DNA of 64,000 nucleotides from an uncultured Kordiimonas sp. (GTDB lineage Bacteria; Pseudomonadota; Alphaproteobacteria; Sphingomonadales; Kordiimonadaceae). Below, one piece after another: positions 8,007 through 16,463 of the stretch; the stretch's first letter is position 1, and each line of letters opens with the position of its first letter. The translations under genes and the position numbers were made by a program. The DNA is taken from assembly GCA_947503575.1 (NCBI GenBank), contig CANNDZ010000001.1:1736001-1800000 (forward strand), given 5' to 3'. The notes below the pieces were generated by a model. That model was not told where the DNA came from. It worked only from the letters and a program-made list of their open reading frames with translations, and searched no databases.

Positions 8007-9230
8007 GTGCAGGATAAACGCTGCCTTTTTGTCGTAACGCACTATTGCCCTCTAATTGGCGGTGGACAGTCCGTTTATGATGCTTATGCACGCCAGCGGC
8101 CTGATCTGTTTCAGGTTCTTACCAGTTCCCGGGATTATGCGACCGGGCAGGAGGTGCAAGGATATCTCGATTTCGACGATGTTGCCCCTTATAAAATCAC
8201 CAGAATAGAGCATACGCGCCCGGACATAGGCGCTGAAACTGTACGCTTTCAGGACCGCGCCAGGGGCTGGCTTTTATCCCGCCAGATAGAAAAAAACCTG
8301 ATCCAGTCAATTTTGGATATCTGTGCCGCTGACGATATTGATGTTATTTGTGTTGGTGCGGCAGAGGCCTTTACCTGGTTGCCTGCAAAACTGAAGAAAT
8401 ATACCGATATCCCCATCGTTTATTACACCCACGGCGAAGAGTTTTCCCAACGGGCTCACTCTGAGCGTGCGGACCAGTCTCGTAAAAGTGCAATCCAGTC
8501 ATCAGACGGTGTTGTCGCTGTAAGCAGTTTCACGCGCGATTTGCTGATCAAGCGCTATGGCGCCCGACCGGAACGGACCCGGTTAATTCATAATGGTGTT
8601 GATTTCGCCGCTTACAGCGGCAAACCTCTCGACTCTGTAGCATTTAAAAAGGGTTTTCCAGAACAGCTTACTGTTGTGGCAGCAGGCCGAATGGTGGCTC
8701 GCAAAGGGTTTGATAAACTAATCGAAGCATGGCCTGCCATTATTGAAAAGGTTCCAACAGCTAGACTGTTTATGGCGGGAAAAGGCCCTTTGTTTGAGCC
8801 GCTGAAAGAGAGCATAGACCAATTGGGGCTATCCAACAGCGTTCAGCAGTTAGGTTACGTATCAGACGAAGCCTTGGTTGAATTGTATCGCGGTGCCGAT
8901 TTGTTTGTCATGCCGAACCGGACGCTTGAAAACGGTGATACCGAAGGCTTTGGGCTGGTGTTTTTAGAGGCTGCTGCCGCTGGCGCGCCGTCGGTTGGGG
9001 GCCGCGCAGGCGGTGCGACGGATGCAATTATTGAAGGTGAGACAGGCTTGCTGGTCGACGGGGCGAATACCGAGGAGATTGCTGCTGCTGTATCAGATTT
9101 GTTGCTGGACAATGACAAACGGCAGCGCATGGCGCAGGCTGCGAATACACATGCGCGGTCAAATGATTGGCACCATAAGTGTATTGAATTAATTGACTTT
9201 TTTGACGAACTAACAGCGAAACGTGGCTAA
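8007..9230 (+). CDS. GT4-family glycosyltransferase
   Basis: 407 residues from a GTG one base after the preceding stop. It is a GT-B fold retaining glycosyltransferase: N-terminal LFVVTHYCPLIGGGQSVYDAY (acceptor domain), HNGVDFAAY near residue 200, VVAAGRMVARKGFDKLIEAW, and the donor-binding ENGDTEGFGLVFLEAAAAGAP with the E-x7-E pattern typical of family GT4. These enzymes add a sugar from a nucleotide donor to a lipid-linked or other acceptor at the cytoplasmic face of the inner membrane. Context suggests surface polysaccharide or glycolipid assembly; donor and acceptor are unknown. Confidence 0.88.
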   Translation: MQDKRCLFVVTHYCPLIGGGQSVYDAYARQRPDLFQVLTSSRDYATGQEVQGYLDFDDVAPYKITRIEHTRPDIGAETVRFQDRARGWLLSRQIEKNLIQSILDICAADDIDVICVGAAEAFTWLPAKLKKYTDIPIVYYTHGEEFSQRAHSERADQSRKSAIQSSDGVVAVSSFTRDLLIKRYGARPERTRLIHNGVDFAAYSGKPLDSVAFKKGFPEQLTVVAAGRMVARKGFDKLIEAWPAIIEKVPTARLFMAGKGPLFEPLKESIDQLGLSNSVQQLGYVSDEALVELYRGADLFVMPNRTLENGDTEGFGLVFLEAAAAGAPSVGGRAGGATDAIIEGETGLLVDGANTEEIAAAVSDLLLDNDKRQRMAQAANTHARSNDWHHKCIELIDFFDELTAKRG

Positions 9231-9258
9231 GTGCTAATTGGTCAATACGGAGGCTTGA

Positions 9259-10272
9259 GTGCCGGAGCGATTTAGAGAGAGACTTTTACGAAATGTAATG
9301 CCGCGCTCAGCCGTATTTCAGACGTTTGCATTTTTGACGTCGCTTTACAGACCAAAAGTACAGTTACCCCTTTATGTTGCACCGGATCAGCCCTTCCCTG
9401 TCACTGCAAGGAAAACAGCGGGTGCGCCAGTTATTACAACATCTCGGTTTCGTACCGGCTCAACTTTATTGTGGCAGTGTTTTCTCAGGCTCGGTGATTT
9501 CACCGCTTATTATGAACCCTTTAATGATCGCCAGTGGTTCAGCCCTGAAAAGCGGGGTGACCAGGTGGATGCCTCCCATCGCGGCGTAGAAGACTATGCC
9601 CGCAATTATGATGGCCTGACCGATTTGTCCGACCATTATCAAATTGACTGGATAAATCGCCGTTTGGCAATGGGAGCCACCGATGCGGACCGCCACATGG
9701 TTGCCTTTATCAAACTTTTGATCGAGAGCGCACCGGGGCAACCTGTTTTGCAGTTCAATCGCATAGATTTTCGATTGGGTTTTTTGAAAGAGAAATTCCC
9801 GGAGGCTAGCTTCCTGTATCTGGGGCGCAACCCTCGGGATACGTGGCTCTCTACCCTAAGAGGGGTTGATAATGACCCTTCATGGACCTTGATGAGCTAT
9901 CAACCTTATTGTCGTTTCTATCTGTTGGAATGGTACAGGGACCTTATCCTTACTTTTCCGTGGCTTTTTTATCCGGCTCAGAAGACGCACCCTTACCAAT
10001 TACATTACATGCTGCACCGATTATCGGAACTTTTTGCAAGGCGTTACTGCGATGTTTTTATGCAATATGAAGACATGGAAACTGACCTTGTAAAAACCCT
10101 GGATGCTGCTCTTGACCAGTTGGGCCATGCTAATCGTGACCTATCTGCTGTGGCCGGGCTGTCGCAACCTCGCGCACGACGATACGATCATTCATCACAT
10201 CAGTCGTTTTATGAAGAACAGGAAAGCCGTGTCGAGGAACAGTTGAGAAGGGTGCTGGGGATTGAGGCATGA
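9259..10272 (+). CDS. Sulfotransferase family protein
   Basis: 337 residues, GTG start with ACGGAGG upstream. The PAPS-binding 5'-phosphosulfate loop is present near residue 60 (TTSRFRTGSTLLWQCF), and the 3'-phosphate site follows near residue 185 (YLGRNPRDTWLSTLRG, with the typical R-x7-S). No signal peptide. Bacterial members transfer sulfate from PAPS to sugars or small molecules. Between a GT4 enzyme and a flippase it most likely sulfates a glycan precursor in the cytoplasm. Its stop overlaps the flippase start by four bases (ATGA), so the two are translationally coupled. Confidence 0.82.
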   Translation: MPERFRERLLRNVMPRSAVFQTFAFLTSLYRPKVQLPLYVAPDQPFPVTARKTAGAPVITTSRFRTGSTLLWQCFLRLGDFTAYYEPFNDRQWFSPEKRGDQVDASHRGVEDYARNYDGLTDLSDHYQIDWINRRLAMGATDADRHMVAFIKLLIESAPGQPVLQFNRIDFRLGFLKEKFPEASFLYLGRNPRDTWLSTLRGVDNDPSWTLMSYQPYCRFYLLEWYRDLILTFPWLFYPAQKTHPYQLHYMLHRLSELFARRYCDVFMQYEDMETDLVKTLDAALDQLGHANRDLSAVAGLSQPRARRYDHSSHQSFYEEQESRVEEQLRRVLGIEA

Positions 10273-11759
10273 CCGAGGAGGATACAAGCCCCCCGCAGAA
10301 GTCATTGAGCCAACGGACCGTTGAGGGCACGGCCCTTCTCGTTGTAACGCGTTTTCTTGTGCGACTTATAGGGTTTGCTTCCGTTTCTGTTACTGCCCGC
10401 CTTTTGACCCCGGAAGACTTTGGCCTTGTTGGTGCTGCCAGTCTGGTCATTGCTTTGTTTGCGGTCCTGAACCAGATCGGTCTTAGCGAATATGTTGTAC
10501 GCTCAAAGAACATTGATACATCTGAACTGCACACTATGTGGACCATCCGACTTTTGATCTCCATCAGTATTGCAGCCATTATTTTCTTCACGGCGCCGCT
10601 AACGTCTGCTTTTTTGCAAGAACCCAGGCTGCTTGAAATTTTGCAAATACTCTGTGTTGCCACTGTTCTGGCCGCACTGCGCAGCCCGGCGGCAGAATTT
10701 TTTAACCGCGATATGCAATATACCAAGTATCTGTATCTGACTGCGGCGGATAAGGTGGTGGCCGTTACCGTGACCATCTTTGCGGCCTACTATTTTCGGA
10801 CCTATTGGGCGCTGGTTTGGGGGCAAATTGCAGGCATGTCGTTTGCCATAGTGTCGTCGCAGGTGGCCCGTCCATTTTTGCCGCGAATAACTCTGGCAAA
10901 AGTGTCGAGTGTGGGCAGCTTTGCCTTCTGGACGCTGCTTGTGGGGTTAAACGGTTATGGTATTCGCCAGATTGATGAATGGATTGCAAAGCGGTCCACC
11001 GATTCTGCGGCTTTTGGAGCATACCATGTCGCCCGGGACCTGTGCAGGCTTTTTGTGGCTGAACTGGTAGGGCCCGCAGGGCAGGTATTTTTCCCTGCGG
11101 TTGCAAAAGTGCAGGATGACAAAGCCAAGATGTCGGAGGTTGTTGGGCGTTTTTCTGCGGCTGCATACATTGCGGCGTTTGCGGTTGCTGTAGGCATTGC
11201 TGCCATTGCGGAAGAGCTGGTTTACCTTTTGTTGGGGTATCAATGGGGGCAGGCTATTCCTTACATTCCTTTTGTAGCGATTGGTACGGCAGCGATTGTT
11301 GTGGGAGACCTGTTCCAAGGTCTTTATGTGGTGGCGGACCGCCAAAATATCGCCACTCGTTTTAAGTTCCTGCGCCTTTTGTTGTTACTTGTAGGGTGTA
11401 GCCTTGCAGCGCAAACGTCAGGGGGGTTGTTAGCAATTTCCCAAGCCTTTGCCGTAATCTCCGTTATTTCAGTCGCGACTGAGCTTATCTGGCTTTTTTC
11501 CTCGAGCCGTTACAATGTGTCCATTCTCTCACATATATGGCGCCCAGCACTGGCAGCGCTTTTCATGTATCAAATGGTTCAATGGCTGGTTCTGCCGGAA
11601 AGCTGGTCACTTATTTTGATAACAGGGGTAAAGGTGCTGGCCGGTGGGGCTACTTTCGCAGCTTCCCTTTCTGTCTTGTGGTTTCTTGCCGGACGGCCCA
11701 AAGGCGGCGAGACAGAGTATCTTGACCGCCTTCGCGACTATACGGGCAAGAATGGTTAA
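10269..11759 (+). CDS. Polysaccharide flippase, PST/Wzx-like (MOP superfamily)
   Basis: 496 residues with about 12-14 hydrophobic segments. It begins with a family-typical LSQRTVEGTALLVVTRFLVR and VTARLLTPEDFGLVGAA, then AAEFFNRDMQYTKYL, as in WzxC/lipopolysaccharide biosynthesis PST proteins. These move undecaprenyl-linked oligosaccharides across the inner membrane. It overlaps the sulfotransferase gene and is the last gene of the four-gene operon 6599-11759. Its 3' end overlaps the convergent DUF1295 gene by four bases. No polymerase (Wzy) or chain-length regulator is found in the window. Confidence 0.85.
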   Translation: MTEEDTSPPQKSLSQRTVEGTALLVVTRFLVRLIGFASVSVTARLLTPEDFGLVGAASLVIALFAVLNQIGLSEYVVRSKNIDTSELHTMWTIRLLISISIAAIIFFTAPLTSAFLQEPRLLEILQILCVATVLAALRSPAAEFFNRDMQYTKYLYLTAADKVVAVTVTIFAAYYFRTYWALVWGQIAGMSFAIVSSQVARPFLPRITLAKVSSVGSFAFWTLLVGLNGYGIRQIDEWIAKRSTDSAAFGAYHVARDLCRLFVAELVGPAGQVFFPAVAKVQDDKAKMSEVVGRFSAAAYIAAFAVAVGIAAIAEELVYLLLGYQWGQAIPYIPFVAIGTAAIVVGDLFQGLYVVADRQNIATRFKFLRLLLLLVGCSLAAQTSGGLLAISQAFAVISVISVATELIWLFSSSRYNVSILSHIWRPALAALFMYQMVQWLVLPESWSLILITGVKVLAGGATFAASLSVLWFLAGRPKGGETEYLDRLRDYTGKNG

Positions 11760-12382
11760 ATAAGATACGGGATTAATAAGGCGCTGCGTTTTTTATAGTT
11801 TGCAAAAGCATCATACCGGGACAGCGACTTATCTTTTTTGATCATATTGGGTACCCAAACCGCCAGTATCATTGCCGCCAGCCAGGCGATAGGAAACCAG
11901 TGCCACGCCAAACTGGTGAAGCCCAGGTAAATCAGTAACTCGCCAAAATAGTTGGGATTACGGGTTTTTGCCCATATGCCGTCCTGTATTAGAACGCCGG
12001 GTTTAAGCGACAGTTGTGTATGCTTTTGCATGTCGGCAGCAAAATGAAAAAATACACCAATAGAATAGAAAAATATTGCTGTGCCAAGAAACCAAGCAGG
12101 TGCTTCAAAGTCTGTTGTCAGAATAAGGAAAGGGGCCGCCCAATAACCGGTGAGGGCCAGCCATATAACAATTCCGTACATAATACCCGTCGGCTGATCC
12201 CACTGTTTGTCACCAAACATGCGGCTTTTCATCATCCATAAAAAACCATAGGCACCGTGAAGCCCAAAATAGACCCACGCGGTTACATTGTCCCAATTGT
12301 TGGTCCAGGCCATAATGGCAACAATGGCAAAAGCTGTTGCGACCTTGTGGCTGTCAATGAAGTGGCGTTGTTTGAATGTCAT
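11756..12382 (-). CDS. DUF1295 / steroid 5-alpha-reductase-like membrane protein
   Basis: 208 residues, ATG preceded by ATGGAGGGACACC. Six or so membrane segments are seen. The family core is the region IWAKTRNPNYFGELLIYLGF, which in the steroid-5-alpha-reductase/ICMT superfamily forms the NADPH- or SAM-binding end. Bacterial DUF1295 proteins are of unsettled function. Its start lies about 100 bases from the divergent hydrolase gene at 12487. Confidence 0.75.
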   Translation of the reverse strand: MTFKQRHFIDSHKVATAFAIVAIMAWTNNWDNVTAWVYFGLHGAYGFLWMMKSRMFGDKQWDQPTGIMYGIVIWLALTGYWAAPFLILTTDFEAPAWFLGTAIFFYSIGVFFHFAADMQKHTQLSLKPGVLIQDGIWAKTRNPNYFGELLIYLGFTSLAWHWFPIAWLAAMILAVWVPNMIKKDKSLSRYDAFANYKKRSALLIPYLI

Positions 12383-12486
12383 GGTGTCCCTCCATGTTGT
12401 GACCCTATCATGTATGGGACCTATTTAGAATTGCATCTTGAAGCATTAAGGGAAGAGGCTATTTCATCGTGTCAAAGGGGTGTGGC

Positions 12487-13329
12487 GTGACAGAGTGGCT
12501 GCAAATTCGATCCGACAAGGGCACCATCGTACCAATTCTGCCCGTAAGAACTGCAATGCCTGCCAAAGCGGTGCTTGTTTTCTTACCAGCGCTTGGTATC
12601 CGTGGGGCATTTTATCGTAAACTCGCCAAAGGCTTGGCAGATCATCAGATTTCGACGATTATTGTGGAACAACGCGGCAATGGTGAAAGCCCATACCGGC
12701 CAGCGCGCCGCGAGACGTTCACGCTTGCGGACTATGCGTGCGACGACGTGCCTGCAGTTCTAACCTGGTGCCAATCAGAATTTCCCGGCATTCCCCTTTA
12801 TATCGGCGGACATAGTCTCGGAGGCCATATGGCAAGCATTGTTGCTGGCCTTATGCCTGGCAAGTTTGCCGGCGTTGTGCATTTGGCATGCGGCTTTCCT
12901 TACTATGGCGATTACCCAAAACCGGCTTCTATATTCATTAAAATGATTGCTGGTCTCGTTCCTGTTCTGACCGGTATTTTGGGGTATTACCCCGGCCATT
13001 GGTTCAAATTTGGCGGTAAAGAATTCCATGGTTTGATGATGGATTGGCGCGAGTGGGCGCTTACCGGTCGTTACGCTGTACCGGGTATTGATGATGCGGG
13101 TGACATGGTCGCGGCTTATGAAGGGCGCGCAATTTCAATCGCGTTTGAACGCGATAGTCTGGCAACCGATCAGGCGATTGAACGTTCGCGGCGTGCTCTA
13201 TCCGGTGCGGAATTGACCAGATTGACGTTGGGCGAAAAAGAGCAAGGGGCGTTTGTTGGTCATGTTGAGTGGGGCAAAAGGCCTGCAGGTGTTATACAGG
13301 CCCTTGCTGATTGGCTGAAACAAGCCTGA
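12487..13329 (+). CDS. Alpha/beta hydrolase
   Basis: 280 residues from the GTG at 12487, which has AAAGGGG six bases upstream; a GTG at 12469 in the same frame has no such site. Features: LVFLPALGIRGAFYRKLA (oxyanion region), RGNGESPYRP, nucleophile elbow YIGGHSLGGHMAS, and a late His (VGHVEWGK). No signal peptide, so cytoplasmic. It resembles predicted lysophospholipase/esterase-like hydrolases; substrate unknown. It ends two bases before the convergent serine hydrolase stop. Confidence 0.78.
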   Translation: MTEWLQIRSDKGTIVPILPVRTAMPAKAVLVFLPALGIRGAFYRKLAKGLADHQISTIIVEQRGNGESPYRPARRETFTLADYACDDVPAVLTWCQSEFPGIPLYIGGHSLGGHMASIVAGLMPGKFAGVVHLACGFPYYGDYPKPASIFIKMIAGLVPVLTGILGYYPGHWFKFGGKEFHGLMMDWREWALTGRYAVPGIDDAGDMVAAYEGRAISIAFERDSLATDQAIERSRRALSGAELTRLTLGEKEQGAFVGHVEWGKRPAGVIQALADWLKQA

Positions 13330-13331
13330 GT

Positions 13332-14747
13332 TTATTTTTCCAGTGCTTTCAGCACATCAGCAGCAAATTCATGCATCTGAAAACCTGGACCACCAGCGAT
13401 GTCATATCCCCGGCGCACCAAAATGAGCTTCTTGGACGGAATAATCATGAGAATTTGACCCCGGTTGCCCCGCGCCGCATATGTGTCAGCTGGCAGGCCC
13501 GGAAAGTCCTGATACAGCCACCACTGCGCGCCGTAGCCGACGGTTGGTTGTCCGTCCGTGCGGGCCGCAGGTTGCGCTGGTGCAGGGGTTGCGACATACT
13601 TCGCCCAGCCTTTTGGTAAAATCTGCTCGCTGTCCCAAACGCCGTCATTCAGATGCAGTAGGCCAAGGCGCGCCAGATCACGGGCTGTCGTCCATACCTG
13701 CGATGATAAGATAAAGTTGCCTTCCCAATCTGTTTCCAAAAACGTATGGGTCATACCTATTTTATGCAGCAGGGCGCTATAGGGATAGGCGAGGTACCTG
13801 TCATCATCATTGATCGCTGCTCGCAAGTGCCGCACCGCCAGCAGTGTATCGTTGTTGGCATATTTCCAGCGTACACTTGGCAGTGCTTCCACGGCATTGC
13901 GACTGGATGTATCGGTCACCAGCCCACCACCAATGTACAGCCGGTCGGTGCGGTTGCCTGCCCGGTTGCTGTCTAGGCCAGATGCCATATGCAACAGGTT
14001 TTCCAGCGTGATATTCCCCCGTGGGTCAAGAGGGCGCGACCATTCAGGAATGCTGGCAGGGGCTTTTACGTTCACCAGGCCGTCTTTTACCGCCGCACCA
14101 ATAACCGATGCGGCAATGCTTTTGGCCACAGACCAGGTGCGCTGGGACGTTGTGGGTGTGAAGCCTTCAATATAGTTTTCGGAAATAATTTGATCTTTTG
14201 TTGCGATCAGTACTGCAGACGTTCGCGCGTTTGCGCCGTATTCACCGCGGATGAACGCCCGGCGGATCGCTTCGTCCAGGGCGGTATTGCCTGTTTGTTC
14301 GTTGACCCCGCGTCTAACTTTCCAGGGGGCGCCATCATCGGTGCGGGTATCTGTGTCACTCAGCCCCTTGGCCATTGGCAAGTCGGCCATATCATATGTT
14401 TGGGTGCCAACCGGCAGTTGCACGCAGCCAAGATGTGGCCGCCACTGAGCGATACGCGGCGGCATAGTGTCACTGTAGGTAACGCTAACCTGTTTTGCGG
14501 AGCGGTTGATGGTTGTCGTCAACTCGGTAACGCGGGCTTGCACCAATCCATAAATACCGGTGAATTCATGCTCGTCGATGGCTGGTTGTTGTTTGTTTGC
14601 ATTGAAAACCGCACTGCACGTAAATGCGGCCTTATAGCCTGCTGCATATGCGTCCACTGTTGCCTGCGTTTCCTGACCTTTAGCCGCTGCGCCTGTGACC
14701 TGCAACAGGCCCACCATAATGGCAGTTGTTGTCAAAAATCTATTCAT
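13332..14747 (-). CDS. Exported serine hydrolase, class C beta-lactamase/DD-peptidase family
   Basis: 471 residues from the ATG at 14747 (AGGAGGGG upstream); the open frame extends 74 codons further, but that part lacks a start with a site and overlaps the promoter of the divergent gene. A signal peptide is visible (MNRFLTTTAIMVGLLQVTGAAA). The family motifs are SxxK (TWSVAKSIAAS), YxN (KYANNDTLLAV) and a C-terminal ARGNRGQ in place of HxG/KTG. A ~120-residue N-terminal region precedes the catalytic domain. Members hydrolyse esters, amides or peptides in the periplasm; the exact role is unknown and this is not evidence of resistance. Confidence 0.85.
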   Translation of the reverse strand: MNRFLTTTAIMVGLLQVTGAAAKGQETQATVDAYAAGYKAAFTCSAVFNANKQQPAIDEHEFTGIYGLVQARVTELTTTINRSAKQVSVTYSDTMPPRIAQWRPHLGCVQLPVGTQTYDMADLPMAKGLSDTDTRTDDGAPWKVRRGVNEQTGNTALDEAIRRAFIRGEYGANARTSAVLIATKDQIISENYIEGFTPTTSQRTWSVAKSIAASVIGAAVKDGLVNVKAPASIPEWSRPLDPRGNITLENLLHMASGLDSNRAGNRTDRLYIGGGLVTDTSSRNAVEALPSVRWKYANNDTLLAVRHLRAAINDDDRYLAYPYSALLHKIGMTHTFLETDWEGNFILSSQVWTTARDLARLGLLHLNDGVWDSEQILPKGWAKYVATPAPAQPAARTDGQPTVGYGAQWWLYQDFPGLPADTYAARGNRGQILMIIPSKKLILVRRGYDIAGGPGFQMHEFAADVLKALEK

Positions 14748-14901
14748 GAAAGCCCCTCCTGCTGTGATGAAGGCACCATAATGCGAGGAAGCAGGAATAC
14801 CCAATGAGAAATTTGTGAAGTTGAACAGTATGGTAGGCTCAGCAAGGCTCAACCTTTGGTGAATTGCTGACCTGTAGTTAAGCGTATATACTATTTCGAT
14901 C

Positions 14902-15804
14902 ATGTATAGATGGTTGCATATGGTCGCCGTTTTGTTGGCTGGTTTGACGGCGGCGGCACCCGAAGCCAATGCTAGTTCGAAGCCAGAACCATTGGCGTCC
15001 TTGCGATTGATGCAGGATGAGCGCGGGCCTATTAAGGTGAAAACCCGATCAGAAGAGGGTGTGCCCCTACGTGTGGTGTTTGATACAGCCGCAGCCAGTT
15101 CAATTTTGTTCGATCACAAACACACCAGCGGCGTTGGTGACCGATTGCAAGATGATCACTTCGTGTATTTTCCTTTCACGGACAGATTGGTCGATTTCCG
15201 GCAATTGGGCCTGTTTAAGCTCAGGCTTGGTAAACATGAGTTCAGCAGCAACAGCTGGGCGTATGGCCCCTGGAAAGCAACAGGGTTGTTCCCGGGTCGC
15301 GACGAGCCCAATTATGACGTGATCGCGGGGCGAGACCTGTTCGTCAATTTTACAGTCGCGGTGGACCCAAAGAAACGCAGGGTCAGGCTTTATGAAAGTG
15401 GTACAGATTTGGCCAGCACGTATGATCAAGTGATTGATATTATTGATCTAAATTCCCTGATGGCAGTGTATGTCACGGTTGGCCGGGAAGACACCGGCGA
15501 CCTGTCAGAAAAATTGATGATTATCGACACCGGCTTTCCTGGCGTTTTGCTCTTTGCAAACAATGAGGAACTTGCCCGGTTAAAGGCAGATGAATATACA
15601 GCCCCAGCCGATACGCTTGGAGATGCTTTGATTGCGCCTAGCCGAATGCAACTGGGCGATTTGCCTTTCAAGAAACAAACCGCGCTTATCGTTAGTAAAG
15701 GAACGTTTGCGGCCGACGGCGTAATAGGTACCGGTTTTCTGGCAAACTTCCGTTATGCTTTTGATCTAATGAGTAAAAAGCTTTATTTGTCCGATATTGA
15801 TTAA
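14902..15804 (+). CDS. Exported retropepsin-like aspartyl protease family protein
   Basis: 300 residues. Signal peptide at the start (MYRWLHMVAVLLAGLTAAAPEANA). Two Asp-Thr active-site motifs are seen in one chain, VVFDTAAASSIL near residue 60 and MIIDTGFPGVLL near 210, each at the start of a half resembling a retropepsin monomer. Thus it looks like a pseudo-symmetric two-lobed aspartic protease, though the first motif reads DTA rather than DTG. Function in the periplasm is unknown. Its stop overlaps the convergent lipoprotein gene stop by four bases. Confidence 0.65.
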   Translation: MYRWLHMVAVLLAGLTAAAPEANASSKPEPLASLRLMQDERGPIKVKTRSEEGVPLRVVFDTAAASSILFDHKHTSGVGDRLQDDHFVYFPFTDRLVDFRQLGLFKLRLGKHEFSSNSWAYGPWKATGLFPGRDEPNYDVIAGRDLFVNFTVAVDPKKRRVRLYESGTDLASTYDQVIDIIDLNSLMAVYVTVGREDTGDLSEKLMIIDTGFPGVLLFANNEELARLKADEYTAPADTLGDALIAPSRMQLGDLPFKKQTALIVSKGTFAADGVIGTGFLANFRYAFDLMSKKLYLSDID

Positions 15805-16265
15805 CCTGCCAGGTTCAGAATGTCGTCAAATGTCAGGCCGTCCAGTTTGTCAGCCATATTGTCATACAGGATTTCTTCCATAGACTTGCCGGAGGCAACA
15901 CTTTTTGCGGCACCCAGCAGGCCGCCTTTGCTTTCTTTCGCGGACGATTTGGCAAGATATCCAAGTGCATCCCTAAGCTGGCCAGCCTGATCGTCTGACA
16001 GAGAGCTTCGCATAGCTGACAGGCTGGATTTGAAGCTATCCAGCGAACTGGTATCCAGTGCGATCGTCTCTTTTATTTCAGCAACCTTTTCACGCACCAT
16101 TTCTTCGACATTGTCTATAACCTTTGTGCCTTTTTCTTCAACGGCGGCAGTGGTATCTGCCTCGTTTGTGGCTTGGTTATTTCCCTCGTCGCTACCGCAG
16201 GCAGCAAGTAAAAGGGTCATGGCGGTCGCGCTGATAAGCGTTGTTGTCTGGTTTGTATGTTTCAT
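15801..16265 (-). CDS. Lipoprotein of unknown function
   Basis: 154 residues. A type II signal peptide ends in the lipobox LLAAC (Cys about residue 22), followed by GSDEGNNQ, so it is probably sorted to the outer membrane (no Asp at +2). The mature part is acidic and mostly helical (VEEMVREKVAEIKETI, then SSLDSFKSSLSAMRSS). No domain is recognised. It is the next gene downstream of purL on the same strand (198-base gap), probably a separate unit. Confidence 0.7.
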   Translation of the reverse strand: MKHTNQTTTLISATAMTLLLAACGSDEGNNQATNEADTTAAVEEKGTKVIDNVEEMVREKVAEIKETIALDTSSLDSFKSSLSAMRSSLSDDQAGQLRDALGYLAKSSAKESKGGLLGAAKSVASGKSMEEILYDNMADKLDGLTFDDILNLAG

Positions 16266-16463
16266 GGCTGTCTCCCTATATCCGTTTCAACCCCAACCTA
16301 AGCGAAAGATGTAGCACAATTATGGCGAAAGTCGTGTTTGATTCCGGCGGCCACAAACCACTTTTGGTATTATATCGGGGCTTGATCTAAGTCTTCACCT
16401 TGCACATTAAAAACACGCCTTAGAGATCGATCTTACGACCAATTAACAGGTTACAAACTCGGC

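Noticed and set aside
13989-14807. 272-codon plus-strand frame opposite the serine hydrolase gene
   Set aside because: Antisense of a gene with intact SxxK and YxN motifs; Cys- and Arg-rich product without domains.
14748-14969. N-terminal extension of the serine hydrolase frame
   Set aside because: A good Shine-Dalgarno and signal peptide support the ATG at 14747; the extension overlaps the divergent gene at 14902.
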